Positions 1 to 6,116 of a stretch of 6,148 nucleotides of DNA are shown here, in pieces. Each line of letters starts with the position of its first letter. The first letter of the stretch is position 1. Source of the stretch: an uncultured Labedella sp. Lineage in GTDB: Bacteria; Actinomycetota; Actinomycetes; Actinomycetales; Microbacteriaceae. The notes beneath the pieces are model-generated. The model saw nothing but the letters and a program-made list of their open reading frames with translations, was not told where the DNA came from and did not search any database. The position numbers and the translations under genes are program-made. The DNA is taken from contig CAKTZW010000120.1 of assembly GCA_934636065.1 (NCBI GenBank), positions 1 through 6,148 of the forward strand, written 5' to 3'.

Positions 1-242
1 TCCAGCACCTCGCCCATCACCGCTTGGCCGTAGCGCTGTTGCACCACCCGCGGCGGGATCTTGCCCGGCCGGAAGCCTGGCAGGCGAAGGTCCTTGCCGA
101 GTTGCGCAAGGAGCTTCTCGCGCTCGGCGGTAACAAGGCTTGCAACCGCCTCTACCGCGACATGGGTGCTCTCGGCCGCGGTGACGAGCGCGAGCAGCTC
201 CGGCTTGGCCGTGCCGACCAGACGGCGGCTCTCGACGATCAC
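1..242 (-). CDS. tig: Trigger factor-like protein, N-terminal fragment (runs off the left edge)
   Basis: Reading the minus strand from a GTG at 242-240 gives 80 uninterrupted codons to the window edge, so only the N-terminus is present. Residues 56-63 read GFRPGKIP, the GFRxGKxP signature loop by which the trigger factor N-terminal domain docks on the ribosome near the exit tunnel. The following VVQQRYGQAVMGEVL also fits that domain, and residues 38-52 could form the preceding helix. Trigger factor is a cytosolic chaperone for nascent chains with a central prolyl isomerase domain; that domain would lie outside the window. The GTG is the only ATG, GTG or TTG in this frame back to a stop at 374-372, and a strong ribosome site precedes it. 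Oddities: the signature sits about ten residues later than usual, residues 1-35 match nothing I recognise, and the signature region resembles proteobacterial more than actinobacterial trigger factors as I recall them. It could be a divergent second copy, a transferred gene, or foreign sequence joined during assembly. Confidence 0.55.
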   Translation of the reverse strand, partial: MIVESRRLVGTAKPELLALVTAAESTHVAVEAVASLVTAEREKLLAQLGKDLRLPGFRPGKIPPRVVQQRYGQAVMGEVL

Positions 243-449
243 GCCCGATGGATCACCTCCCTCGTTCGGGGGTGACGTCTCCCTCAGGAAAGCGAGCGAA
301 GCCCGACATAATGGAGGGGAGCCTCTCGGCCTGAACGTCTCCCCACCGTCGCAGGGACGTCCGTTATCGCGTCAGCGGCAAACGCATACGTCGACCGCGA
401 ACAGTCGAAGCGATTTACGGCAGCATCACAACGAATCAGGGGAGTCAGC
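243..449. promoter_or_regulatory. Divergent intergenic region between the trigger factor-like gene and gmd
   Basis: These 207 bases separate two genes transcribed away from each other, so promoters for both should lie here. On the plus strand CATAAT at 307-312 matches five of six bases of a -10 hexamer, but no good -35 stands 16-18 bases upstream. On the minus strand CATTAT covering 313-308 overlaps the same bases, with a poor -35 (TTCAGG). A second plus-strand pair is TCGACC (391-396) and TTTACG (414-419), 17 bases apart, also weak. ACGTCTCCC occurs twice (275-283 and 335-343), and GGACGTCC (355-362) is a perfect 8-base palindrome. None of these can be assigned to a known regulator. I see no convincing small gene here. 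Confidence 0.3.
250..260 (-). promoter_or_regulatory. Extended Shine-Dalgarno site of the trigger factor-like gene
   Basis: On the minus strand this reads GGAGGTGATCC, an 11-base complement to the conserved 3' end of 16S rRNA. Most genes match only four to six bases. The site ends 7 bases before the GTG at 242. Measured from the GGAGG core the gap is 13 bases, longer than the usual optimum. The site supports the GTG start, since no other standard start codon lies nearby in frame. Confidence 0.6.
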
Positions 450-1490
450 GTGACCAAGAAGGCGTTCATCACCGGAATCACGGGCCAGGACGGGTCCTAC
501 CTCGCGGAGCTGCTGCTCTCGAAGGGCTACGAGGTGCACGGGCTCATCCGGCGGTCCTCGACGTTCAACACCTCCCGAATCGACCACCTCTACGTCGACC
601 CGCACGATCCGGCCGCCCGGCTCTTCCTCCACTACGGCGACCTGAGCGACGGCGTCCGGCTCGTGACGCTGCTCTCAGAGATCCAGCCCGACGAGGTCTA
701 CAACCTGGGTGCGCAGTCCCACGTCCGGGTCTCGTTCGACGAGCCGGAGCACACCGCCGACACGACCGGCACCGGGTCCATCCGCCTCCTCGAGGCCGTC
801 CGCACCGCCGGCATCCGCCCCCGGTTCTACCAGGCGTCGTCCTCCGAGCTCTACGGTGCGACGCCGCCGCCTCAGAACGAGGAGACGCCGTTCTACCCGC
901 GTTCGCCGTACGGCGTCGCGAAGCTCTACAGCTACTGGATCACGAAGAACTACCGCGAGGCGTACGACATGTTCGCGGTCAACGGCATCCTGTTCAACCA
1001 CGAGTCGCCGCGCCGTGGTGAGACGTTCGTGACCCGGAAGATCACGCGCGCGGTCGCCGCCATCAAGGCGGGCATGCAGGAGCACCTCTACATGGGCAAC
1101 CTCGACGCCGTGCGCGACTGGGGCTACGCCGCGGAATACGTCGAGGGCATGTGGCGGATGCTGCAGGCCGACGAGCCGGAGGACTTCGTGCTCGCGACGG
1201 GCGTCGCCTACTCGGTGCGCGACTTCCTGCAGATCGCGTTCGAGCACGCCGGTCTCGACTGGGAGAAGCACGTGCGCTTCGACGAGCGCTACCTCCGCCC
1301 GACGGAGGTCGACGCGCTCATCGGCGACCCGTCCAAGGCGGAGGCGAAGCTCGGCTGGAAGGCGACGGTCGCTCCCGATCAGCTCGCCCGGCTCATGGTG
1401 GATGCCGATATCGCGGCTCTCGAGTGCGCGGGCACTCCGTGGATCGACGCGGTCGACCTCGCCTCGTGGACGCCGGAGGCCGTGCGATGA
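450..1490 (+). CDS. gmd: GDP-mannose 4,6-dehydratase
   Basis: This 346-residue cytosolic enzyme of the extended short-chain dehydrogenase family converts GDP-D-mannose to GDP-4-keto-6-deoxy-D-mannose, the precursor of GDP-L-fucose and GDP-D-rhamnose. The N-terminal Rossmann motif is [12 protein letters not shown] (residues 9-20), followed by the [11 protein letters not shown] segment (34-44) that in Gmd contributes to NADP binding. The active site is recognisable by alignment to E. coli Gmd: SSSE (130-133), with Ser131 in the place of catalytic Thr132 and Glu133 for Glu134, then Tyr154 and Lys158 in the YGVAK motif. [16 protein letters not shown] (183-198) is the typical nucleotide-sugar binding stretch, and RPTEVD (283-288) is conserved near the C-terminus. 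The length is slightly below the usual 350-375. The GTG start is supported by AGGGGAG at 438-444, five bases upstream. The stop overlaps the fcl start, so the two are very likely co-transcribed and translationally coupled. The Thr-to-Ser change keeps the hydroxyl and should remain functional. Confidence 0.96.
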   Translation: MTKKAFITGITGQDGSYLAELLLSKGYEVHGLIRRSSTFNTSRIDHLYVDPHDPAARLFLHYGDLSDGVRLVTLLSEIQPDEVYNLGAQSHVRVSFDEPEHTADTTGTGSIRLLEAVRTAGIRPRFYQASSSELYGATPPPQNEETPFYPRSPYGVAKLYSYWITKNYREAYDMFAVNGILFNHESPRRGETFVTRKITRAVAAIKAGMQEHLYMGNLDAVRDWGYAAEYVEGMWRMLQADEPEDFVLATGVAYSVRDFLQIAFEHAGLDWEKHVRFDERYLRPTEVDALIGDPSKAEAKLGWKATVAPDQLARLMVDADIAALECAGTPWIDAVDLASWTPEAVR

Positions 1491-2461
1491 GTGACGCCGT
1501 CGAGTTCGGGGGAGAGCCGCTCGACCGGTCCGCTCGGATCTACGTCGCCGGTCACCGGGGCCTCGTCGGCTCCGCCATCTGGCGGAGGCTGAAGGCCGAG
1601 GGCTTCACCGACATCGTGGGACGCACGTCGTCGGAACTCGACCTCACCGACCGCGAGGCCGTCTTCGATTTCTTCCGCGAGGCGAAGCCGCGCTACGTCG
1701 TGCTGGCCGCGGCGAAGGTCGGCGGCATCCTCGCCAACAACACCTACCCCGTCGACTTCCTCACGGAGAACCTGCAGATTCAGGTCAATGTGATGGACGC
1801 CGCCCTCGAACAGCGCGTCGAACGGCTACTCTTTCTCGGGTCGAGCTGCATCTACCCGAAGTTCGCGCCGCAGCCCATCCACGAGGACTCGCTCATGACG
1901 GGCCACCTCGAGGAGACGAACGACGCGTATGCGGTGGCGAAGATCGCCGGCATCTTCCAGGTGCAAGCCGTTCGCCGTCAGTACGGGCTCCCGTGGATCA
2001 GCGCGATGCCCACCAACCTCTACGGCCCGGGCGACAACTTCTCGCCCCAGGGCTCGCACGTCCTGCCGGCGCTCATCCGCCGATACGACGAGGCCGCAGC
2101 CTCAGGAGCGGAGTCGGTGACGAACTGGGGCACCGGTTCGCCGCGGCGGGAGTTCCTCCACGTCGACGACATGGCCTCGGCGTGCCTGCACCTGCTCGAC
2201 CACTACGACGGTCCGGAGCAGGTGAACGTCGGAACCGGCAGCGACGTGACCATCAAGGAGATCGCCGAGACGATCGCGACCGTCGTCGGCTTCGACGGCA
2301 CGACCGAGTGGGACACGACGAAGCCCGACGGCACTCCGCAGAAGCTGCTCGATGTCTCTCGTCTCGCGGAGGCGGGTTGGACGGCGCAGATCGGGCTCGA
2401 AGAGGGTCTGCGGTCCACCGTGGAGTGGTATCGGGAGCACGTCGAGTCCGTGCGGGGCTAG
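1487..2461 (+). CDS. fcl: GDP-L-fucose synthase (epimerase/reductase)
   Basis: This 324-residue enzyme (also called WcaG or GMER) acts right after Gmd. It epimerises C3 and C5 of GDP-4-keto-6-deoxy-mannose and reduces C4 with NADPH to give GDP-L-fucose. The Rossmann motif is [15 protein letters not shown] (residues 21-35), and [12 protein letters not shown] (74-85) is a family hallmark. All catalytic positions of the E. coli enzyme are present at a constant offset of 12: Ser119 and Cys121 in GSSCIYPK, Tyr148 and Lys152 in YAVAK, and His191 in the SHVLPAL segment. The offset means a 12-residue N-terminal extension before the first beta strand. The ATG at 1487 overlaps the gmd stop (ATGA). GGAGG at 1475-1479, inside gmd, stands seven bases upstream and fixes this start. 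Together the two genes form a complete GDP-mannose to GDP-L-fucose module; the GDP-mannose supply (manB, manC) is not in the window. The gene ends 65 bases from the convergent acyltransferase. Confidence 0.96.
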   Translation: MSDAVEFGGEPLDRSARIYVAGHRGLVGSAIWRRLKAEGFTDIVGRTSSELDLTDREAVFDFFREAKPRYVVLAAAKVGGILANNTYPVDFLTENLQIQVNVMDAALEQRVERLLFLGSSCIYPKFAPQPIHEDSLMTGHLEETNDAYAVAKIAGIFQVQAVRRQYGLPWISAMPTNLYGPGDNFSPQGSHVLPALIRRYDEAAASGAESVTNWGTGSPRREFLHVDDMASACLHLLDHYDGPEQVNVGTGSDVTIKEIAETIATVVGFDGTTEWDTTKPDGTPQKLLDVSRLAEAGWTAQIGLEEGLRSTVEWYREHVESVRG

Positions 2462-2474
2462 ACGCACTCTCTTG

Positions 2475-2514
2475 CCAGTCGAAGAACGTGTGTCTCCCTC
2501 CGACTGGAAGTCGG
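2475..2514. terminator. Small overlapping dyads between convergent genes, possible weak bidirectional terminator
   Basis: The 65-base gap between the fcl stop and the acyltransferase stop contains CCGACT-GGA-AGTCGG (2500-2514), a perfect six-pair stem with a three-base loop. An alternative pairing joins CCAGTCG (2475-2481) with CGACTGG (2501-2507), seven pairs across a 19-base loop, and competes for the same bases. Neither stem is followed by a T tract on either strand, so it is not a canonical intrinsic terminator. Its place between two convergent operons is the main reason for listing it. Confidence 0.3.
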
Positions 2515-2526
2515 TGCCGATGACGA

Positions 2527-3102
2527 CTACCGGGAGCCGCGCATACGGCGGAGCTCGCGAAGGTGCCGCTCGCGTTCACTTCCCGCGAAGCGCTCCGCCA
2601 GTTTCCGGGCGGGATTTCCTCCCACGACAGCAAAGGGCTCGACATCGTGCACGACGACCGCACCTGCTGCGACGACGGCACCCGTGCCGATCGATACGCC
2701 GGAGAGCACGGTAGCTCCATAGCCGATCCATACGTCGTCGCCGATGCTGACGACGTCCTCATGAGACAGTTCCCGGTCACCGACCCAGGTGGAGTCGATA
2801 ATCGGCAGACCGACTTCGTCGATCGCATGGTCATTGCGGCCGACTATTCCGACGTTCGCCGCTATCACCGTCTTGAACCCGATTGTGCCCGAAGCCTCGA
2901 TGGTGCAGTTACGCCCGATCGCTGCGCCGTCGTGGATGTCCAGCCCGTGCAGCGAGCGGATGACTGTTCCAGAGCCGATGCGTACTCCGTGCCCAAGTGA
3001 AACGCGGCCGTGAACCGCTCGCTTGACTTGGAAGAACTGCCAGATCGATCGCAGTAGCGTCCCGCCTGGAATGCCGCCGAGACGGCCCCGTTCTGCGCTC
3101 AT
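2527..3102 (-). CDS. Left-handed beta-helix (hexapeptide repeat) acyltransferase, probable O-acetyltransferase
   Basis: This 191-residue protein belongs to the LbH acyltransferase group that includes WcaF, NodL and LacA, which usually transfer acetyl from acetyl-CoA to a sugar hydroxyl. Imperfect hexapeptide repeats run from about residue 34 to 151: VSLGHGVRIGSG, then IHDGAAIGRNCTIEASGTIG, and later VSIGDDVWIGYGATVLSGV. The GRNDHAID segment (88-95) holds His92, in the position of the family's catalytic histidine. The repeats end in the typical cap VEPFAVVGGNPARKLAERF (154-172). The N-terminal 30 residues (SIWQFFQVKRAVHG) form the short helical lead seen in polysaccharide-cluster members; there is no signal peptide or clear membrane helix. 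The ATG overlaps the stop of the upstream glycosyltransferase (ATGA), and no strong ribosome site is visible, which points to translational coupling. A 44-codon upstream extension of the frame exists but lies wholly within the glycosyltransferase gene, so I reject it. Partnership with that glycosyltransferase suggests acetylation of a polysaccharide repeat unit or its lipid-linked precursor; the substrate is unknown. Confidence 0.88.
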   Translation of the reverse strand: MSAERGRLGGIPGGTLLRSIWQFFQVKRAVHGRVSLGHGVRIGSGTVIRSLHGLDIHDGAAIGRNCTIEASGTIGFKTVIAANVGIVGRNDHAIDEVGLPIIDSTWVGDRELSHEDVVSIGDDVWIGYGATVLSGVSIGTGAVVAAGAVVVHDVEPFAVVGGNPARKLAERFAGSERERHLRELRRMRGSR

Positions 3103-4229
3103 CTCGCATCTCGCTGTTCGACGCCGCGCAACGCCATCTCGAACCCGCGAGCCATCGCCGTCGAGGAGTACCGACTCCGGACCGTGTTGACGATGGATTT
3201 CCGATCCCACTCGGCGACGTGCAGAGAGCACCACACCAGCTCCGCGCCCAGTGCGTGGGCATCGTCGCCGGGGAACGTTCGTCCGGTCGACGAAGAGAGC
3301 AGCTCGATTTCCGGGGCATGGGGTTCATCTCTCCCTACCACCATCGGCACCCCGAATCCGAGAGACTGAGTCAGGCTGAGCCCGACATACCCCGGTGACA
3401 GCGACGCGATCGTCTCGCCGTAGAGGCGTCGTAGGCGCTCGTAGTCGGTGATGCTACCGAGAATATCCACGCGCTCCGCGAGGCCGAGTTCCTGCGCTCG
3501 CTGTCGGAGCGCAGGCAGTTGCGAACCGCGTCCCACGAAGGTCAGCCGCACACTCTTCTCCAAGTCGAGCTCGTTGCATGCGATCGCAAACGCCTCGAGA
3601 GCGAGTAGCGGCTTTTTCGAGGGCTCGATGCGGCCGACGTACAGCATCCGAAATCTGCCGCGACCGCCCTCGTCGAAGCCGAGATCGACCTCCCTGTACA
3701 GACCGTTGGCGGCGACCCACACCGGGACGTCCGGATCCTCGCGGGTGACGATGTCCGCATCGGACCAGGTGTAGCTGATGACGCCGTCTGCCAGCCTTCG
3801 CATCCGGCGTCGGAGCGGGGCGGTATGCGCGTTCACTCCGCGTCGCGGCAGGATGTGGCCCCACACTAACGTGCGTCGGCGCCGTGCCTTCCGAGTGATC
3901 AAGACGATCCAAGCCGTGAGAGAGCGAGGGTTGAGGTCCACCACCGCGACATCGGTATCCCGAAGGTATCGGAGAGCGCCGACTTGCCAGAGAAGACTCC
4001 TACCGAGCAAGGCACGATTGCGTACCGAGATGACACCGTCGTGCGGGGCTGACTTGACCGAGGCGTCGAGATGCTCGTCCCCGGCCACAATAGTGAGATT
4101 CGTGTCGGTCTCCGCCAATGCGCTGCGGAGCTCCGACACGAAGCTGGAACGGTAATCCGGGAGAACCGCCAAAACGGCGACGGCTCTTCCACCGACCTCT
4201 TGCCTGACCCCGCTGCGCTTGAGCTTCAC
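3099..4229 (-). CDS. GT-B fold glycosyltransferase, GT4-like
   Basis: This 376-residue protein has the length and two-domain layout of family 4 glycosyltransferases, which move a sugar from a nucleotide donor to a lipid-linked or polymer acceptor at the inner face of the membrane. The N-terminal, acceptor-side domain begins at VAVLAVLPDYRSSF (residues 17-30). The C-terminal, donor-side domain begins near 193 with MLYVGRIEPSKKPLLALEAF (195-214), whose Arg200 and Lys205 match the phosphate-binding Arg/Lys pair. LTFVGRGSQ (229-237) and VDILGSI (254-260) follow. The donor loop is SPGYVGLSLTQSLGFGVP (278-295); here the usual EX7E pair is replaced by Gly280 and Gln288. There is no signal peptide or membrane segment, though an Arg/Lys-rich patch (113-119) may favour membrane contact. 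The GTG start has GAGG at 4237-4234, and an in-frame TGA lies directly upstream, so no earlier start is possible. The gene is the first of a two-gene unit with the acyltransferase. GDP-fucose as donor is attractive from context but cannot be read from the sequence. Confidence 0.88.
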   Translation of the reverse strand: MKLKRSGVRQEVGGRAVAVLAVLPDYRSSFVSELRSALAETDTNLTIVAGDEHLDASVKSAPHDGVISVRNRALLGRSLLWQVGALRYLRDTDVAVVDLNPRSLTAWIVLITRKARRRRTLVWGHILPRRGVNAHTAPLRRRMRRLADGVISYTWSDADIVTREDPDVPVWVAANGLYREVDLGFDEGGRGRFRMLYVGRIEPSKKPLLALEAFAIACNELDLEKSVRLTFVGRGSQLPALRQRAQELGLAERVDILGSITDYERLRRLYGETIASLSPGYVGLSLTQSLGFGVPMVVGRDEPHAPEIELLSSSTGRTFPGDDAHALGAELVWCSLHVAEWDRKSIVNTVRSRYSSTAMARGFEMALRGVEQRDAR

Positions 4230-4506
4230 TCATCCTCATCTGACTGCATCGTTCGTCGCACGCCGCCGCTGTCAATCACCTCGACCGATCCGAGTGCTTC
4301 CGTGCTGAGTCTGACATTAATCGAGCATTCGTCGACGACAATTCGGGCCTTGATCGGTCAATCGGGCACGGCATTTCGAGACGTCGGAACCTCACGAGTC
4401 GACACGGGTGAGTCCGCTGTCTGCACGGTGTGGTTGCGCTTCTGGCGCGCCGGTCCGTTTCGACCTCTCTCCCGCAAGCTCACGGCGGCCGTCCGCTGTG
4501 CCGGGT
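4230..4506. other. Intergenic region between pepE and the glycosyltransferase
   Basis: These 277 bases lie between two genes on the same strand, the stop of pepE and the GTG of the glycosyltransferase. The gap is wide for this compact window, so the two are probably separate transcription units. Apart from the candidate promoter at 4314-4341, it holds GGCGCGCC (4444-4451), a perfect palindrome, and an imperfect 20-base dyad (4277-4296) in the predicted leader. Downstream of pepE I find no stem with a T run, so its terminator is not identified. Open frames crossing the region lack ribosome sites and credible protein sequence. Confidence 0.6.
4314..4341 (-). promoter_or_regulatory. Candidate promoter for the glycosyltransferase-acyltransferase pair
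   Basis: On the minus strand TTGTCG (4341-4336, four of six bases of a -35) and TAATGT (4319-4314, matching the actinobacterial TAnnnT pattern) are separated by 16 bases. Transcription would begin near 4307, leaving a leader of about 78 bases. The segment is visibly more AT-rich than the surrounding genes, as expected for a promoter. A 10-base palindrome, TCGTCGACGA (4329-4338), overlaps the -35 and spacer. The call rests on eye-matching only. Confidence 0.3.
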
Positions 4507-5244
4507 TCAGGCGACGTGGCCGGAGCGCGATTCCTCTGTGAACAGCTCGGAGACGTCACCCGACACCTCGCGCCGGCCCGCGGTCCGGGAGAACACGACG
4601 GCCGGGCCGGGAGCGGCCGCGGACACGGCGGTCCCGCCGATCCGTGCACCGTCATCGTCCACGGCCAGCCACGTTCCTTCGCGGAGGCCGAGCACCGGCA
4701 GGTCGTTCTCCTCCAGGAACTCGGTCAGCCGCTGTTCGCGCGTCTCGCCACGGTGCGTACTGTTCGGGTCGGCGTCGAGATAGTGCGGGTTGAGCTGGAA
4801 GGGCACGAGCCCGAGCGCCCCGAACGAAGCCGGCTCCACGATCGGCATGTCATTGGTGGTGCGGATGGTGGGGCCGGCGATGTTCGTGCCGGCGCTCGCC
4901 CCCATGTACGGCATCCCCTCGAGAACGCGGCGACGCAGGACATCGAGCAGCCCGAACCGCTGCAGGGTGTCGAGCAGCCGGAAGGTGTTGCCGCCGCCGA
5001 CGAACACCGCCTCCGCCTCCGCGACTGCGGCGACGGGGTCGTGGGCCGCGTGCAGTCCGCGCACCTCGACCCCATGGGGGTCGAGGGCGGCGGCGACCTT
5101 CGCCGTATAGGCGTCGCGATCCGCGAGAGCGTACGGCACGAACGTGAGGCGTGTGTCGGCGAGGAAAGGGGTGACGGTGTCGATGGCGTGCTCGAGGTAG
5201 CCGGAGGCATGGTTGGTCGAGTTGGAGAGCAGCAGGAGGCGCAT
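4507..5244 (-). CDS. pepE: Peptidase E, alpha-aspartyl dipeptidase (family S51)
   Basis: This 245-residue cytosolic serine peptidase hydrolyses dipeptides with an N-terminal aspartate (Asp-Xaa), a class few other peptidases cut, and so helps recycle peptides. The N-terminus MRLLLLSNST matches the family start. The nucleophile elbow is GASAGTN (115-121) with Ser117, and TIRTTNDMPIV (126-136) supplies Asp132. NPHY (152-155) supplies His154. These correspond to the Ser120-Asp135-His157 triad of E. coli/Salmonella PepE at a constant offset of three. VGGGNTF (82-88) and HRGETREQR (164-172) are further hallmarks. The length is about 15 residues above the enteric enzyme, through a longer, less conserved C-terminus (EVSGDVSELFTEESRSGHVA). 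The ATG has AAAGG about nine bases upstream. It follows the IclR-family gene by only 32 bases on the same strand, so the two probably share a transcript, and the regulator may control it. Cyanophycinase is a related S51 family but is larger and fits less well. Confidence 0.94.
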   Translation of the reverse strand: MRLLLLSNSTNHASGYLEHAIDTVTPFLADTRLTFVPYALADRDAYTAKVAAALDPHGVEVRGLHAAHDPVAAVAEAEAVFVGGGNTFRLLDTLQRFGLLDVLRRRVLEGMPYMGASAGTNIAGPTIRTTNDMPIVEPASFGALGLVPFQLNPHYLDADPNSTHRGETREQRLTEFLEENDLPVLGLREGTWLAVDDDGARIGGTAVSAAAPGPAVVFSRTAGRREVSGDVSELFTEESRSGHVA

Positions 5245-5276
5245 CGGTGGGGTCCTTTCCGGACGTCGGGCGGTGA

Positions 5277-6116
5277 TCAGCGTGGGGGGATCCGCGAGCG
5301 GCCGCGGCGCCAGTCGCGCTGGGGCGGCGCCGGGGTGCGGTTGGAGAGCAGATCGGCGAGGCTCGCCGCAGCGGCTTGGAGGGCGGGTGCGTGAGTGCGA
5401 AGGTCGTCCTCGAAGTGGAACACCTTCGGTTCGATCACCGACATCGACCCCACCGGGGTCGCACCGATGAGCACGGGAGCGGCGATCGCACGAGTCGTCG
5501 AGTCGTACTCGCCGTCGGAGTACGCCCAGCCCGCTCGGTAGGTCTCATCCAGGAGCCGATCGAGGCTCGCCTCGTTCACCTCGGTGAGCTCCGTGTAGCG
5601 GGCGAACGGACGGCCGCTCAGCATGTTGCGTCTCTCCAACGGGTCGAGGAAGGCGAAATAGGCGCGCGACGTCGCACCGGCATGAGCAGGGTAGAGATCG
5701 CCGACGAGCGGGTGGGAGCGGACAGCGCCCTGCTCGCCGTCGACGGCCGCGATGCACCGGACATGGAATCCGTCCGGGACCGTGAATGACACGGTCCGAC
5801 CGGTCCGCGCTGCCAGATCGGAGAGTACGTGTTCGGCTAGTTGGGCGAGTCCTCCGCCCCGTTCCCAGAGCGCCGCCATGTGCCACATGGCCGGTCCCAG
5901 GCGGTAGCGACGGCTGTACGGGTCGGCGATCAGGAATCCGCGAGCGGCCAACGCGGCGAGGAGGCGCTGGCTCGTCGACTTGTTGAGGCCGAAGGCCTCG
6001 GCGAGCTCGAACACGCCCCACTCGCGCCGCGTCTCGCTGTAGGACATCAGGTTCTGGAGAGCCCGATCCACAGTCTGCAGCGGAGAAGACCCTCGCTCCT
6101 CGGCCTCATCGGACAT
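5277..6116 (-). CDS. IclR-family transcriptional regulator
   Basis: This 279-residue protein has the two-part IclR layout: an N-terminal winged helix-turn-helix that binds DNA, and a C-terminal GAF-like domain that senses a small molecule. The DNA-binding part spans about residues 12-75: LQTVDRALQNL (13-23) is the typical entry helix, FELAEAFGLNKSTSQRLLAA (36-55) is the helix-turn-helix with its recognition helix from about 46, and RYRLGPAMWHMA (70-81) is the wing and linker. The effector domain runs from about 90 to 258; PAHAGATSRAYFAFL (143-157) and GWAYSDGEYDSTTRAIAAPV (196-215) are recognisable family stretches. The last 20 residues (TPAPPQRDWRRGRSRIPPR) are rich in proline and arginine and extend past the usual end. 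The ATG has AGGAGA five bases upstream. IclR proteins commonly control adjacent catabolic genes, and pepE 32 bases downstream is the obvious partner. The effector is unknown, and the promoter lies outside the window. Confidence 0.92.
   Translation of the reverse strand: MSDEAEERGSSPLQTVDRALQNLMSYSETRREWGVFELAEAFGLNKSTSQRLLAALAARGFLIADPYSRRYRLGPAMWHMAALWERGGGLAQLAEHVLSDLAARTGRTVSFTVPDGFHVRCIAAVDGEQGAVRSHPLVGDLYPAHAGATSRAYFAFLDPLERRNMLSGRPFARYTELTEVNEASLDRLLDETYRAGWAYSDGEYDSTTRAIAAPVLIGATPVGSMSVIEPKVFHFEDDLRTHAPALQAAAASLADLLSNRTPAPPQRDWRRGRSRIPPR

Noticed and set aside
250..260. GGATCACCTCC on the plus strand, identical to the 3' end of 16S rRNA.
   Set aside because: The bases on the left do not continue the conserved 16S end, and the minus-strand reading is explained as a strong ribosome binding site for the gene at 1-242.
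24..453. Two plus-strand open frames (24-275 and 61-453) across the left edge.
   Set aside because: Their products are low-complexity Arg/Ser/Ala-rich sequences lying opposite the trigger factor-like frame or non-coding DNA, with no recognisable motif.
675..1271. A 198-codon minus-strand frame inside gmd.
   Set aside because: It is a GC-bias shadow: the protein is Arg/Val/Leu-rich without motifs, and the opposite strand encodes a complete conserved enzyme.
1151..1486. Upstream extension of the fcl frame by 112 codons into gmd.
   Set aside because: The extension is Arg/Gly-rich noise. The ATG at 1487 has a well-placed GGAGG and matches the family's N-terminus.
3103..3234. Upstream extension of the acyltransferase frame by 44 codons.
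   Set aside because: It lies wholly within the glycosyltransferase gene and has no family similarity; the overlapping ATG at 3102 fits operon-style coupling.
4277..4296. Imperfect 20-base dyad in the glycosyltransferase leader as an operator.
   Set aside because: Only 14 of 20 positions are symmetric, there is no second copy, and no candidate regulator matches it.
4444..4451. GGCGCGCC palindrome and neighbouring short GC stems after pepE as a terminator.
   Set aside because: There is no adequate stem-loop and no T run; palindromic octamers of G and C are expected by chance at this base composition.
4408..5394. A 328-codon plus-strand frame opposite pepE, the longest open frame there.
   Set aside because: It is the antisense shadow of pepE and part of the regulator gene. 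It is rich in Arg/Gly/Glu with no domain, while the minus strand shows the full Ser-Asp-His triad.
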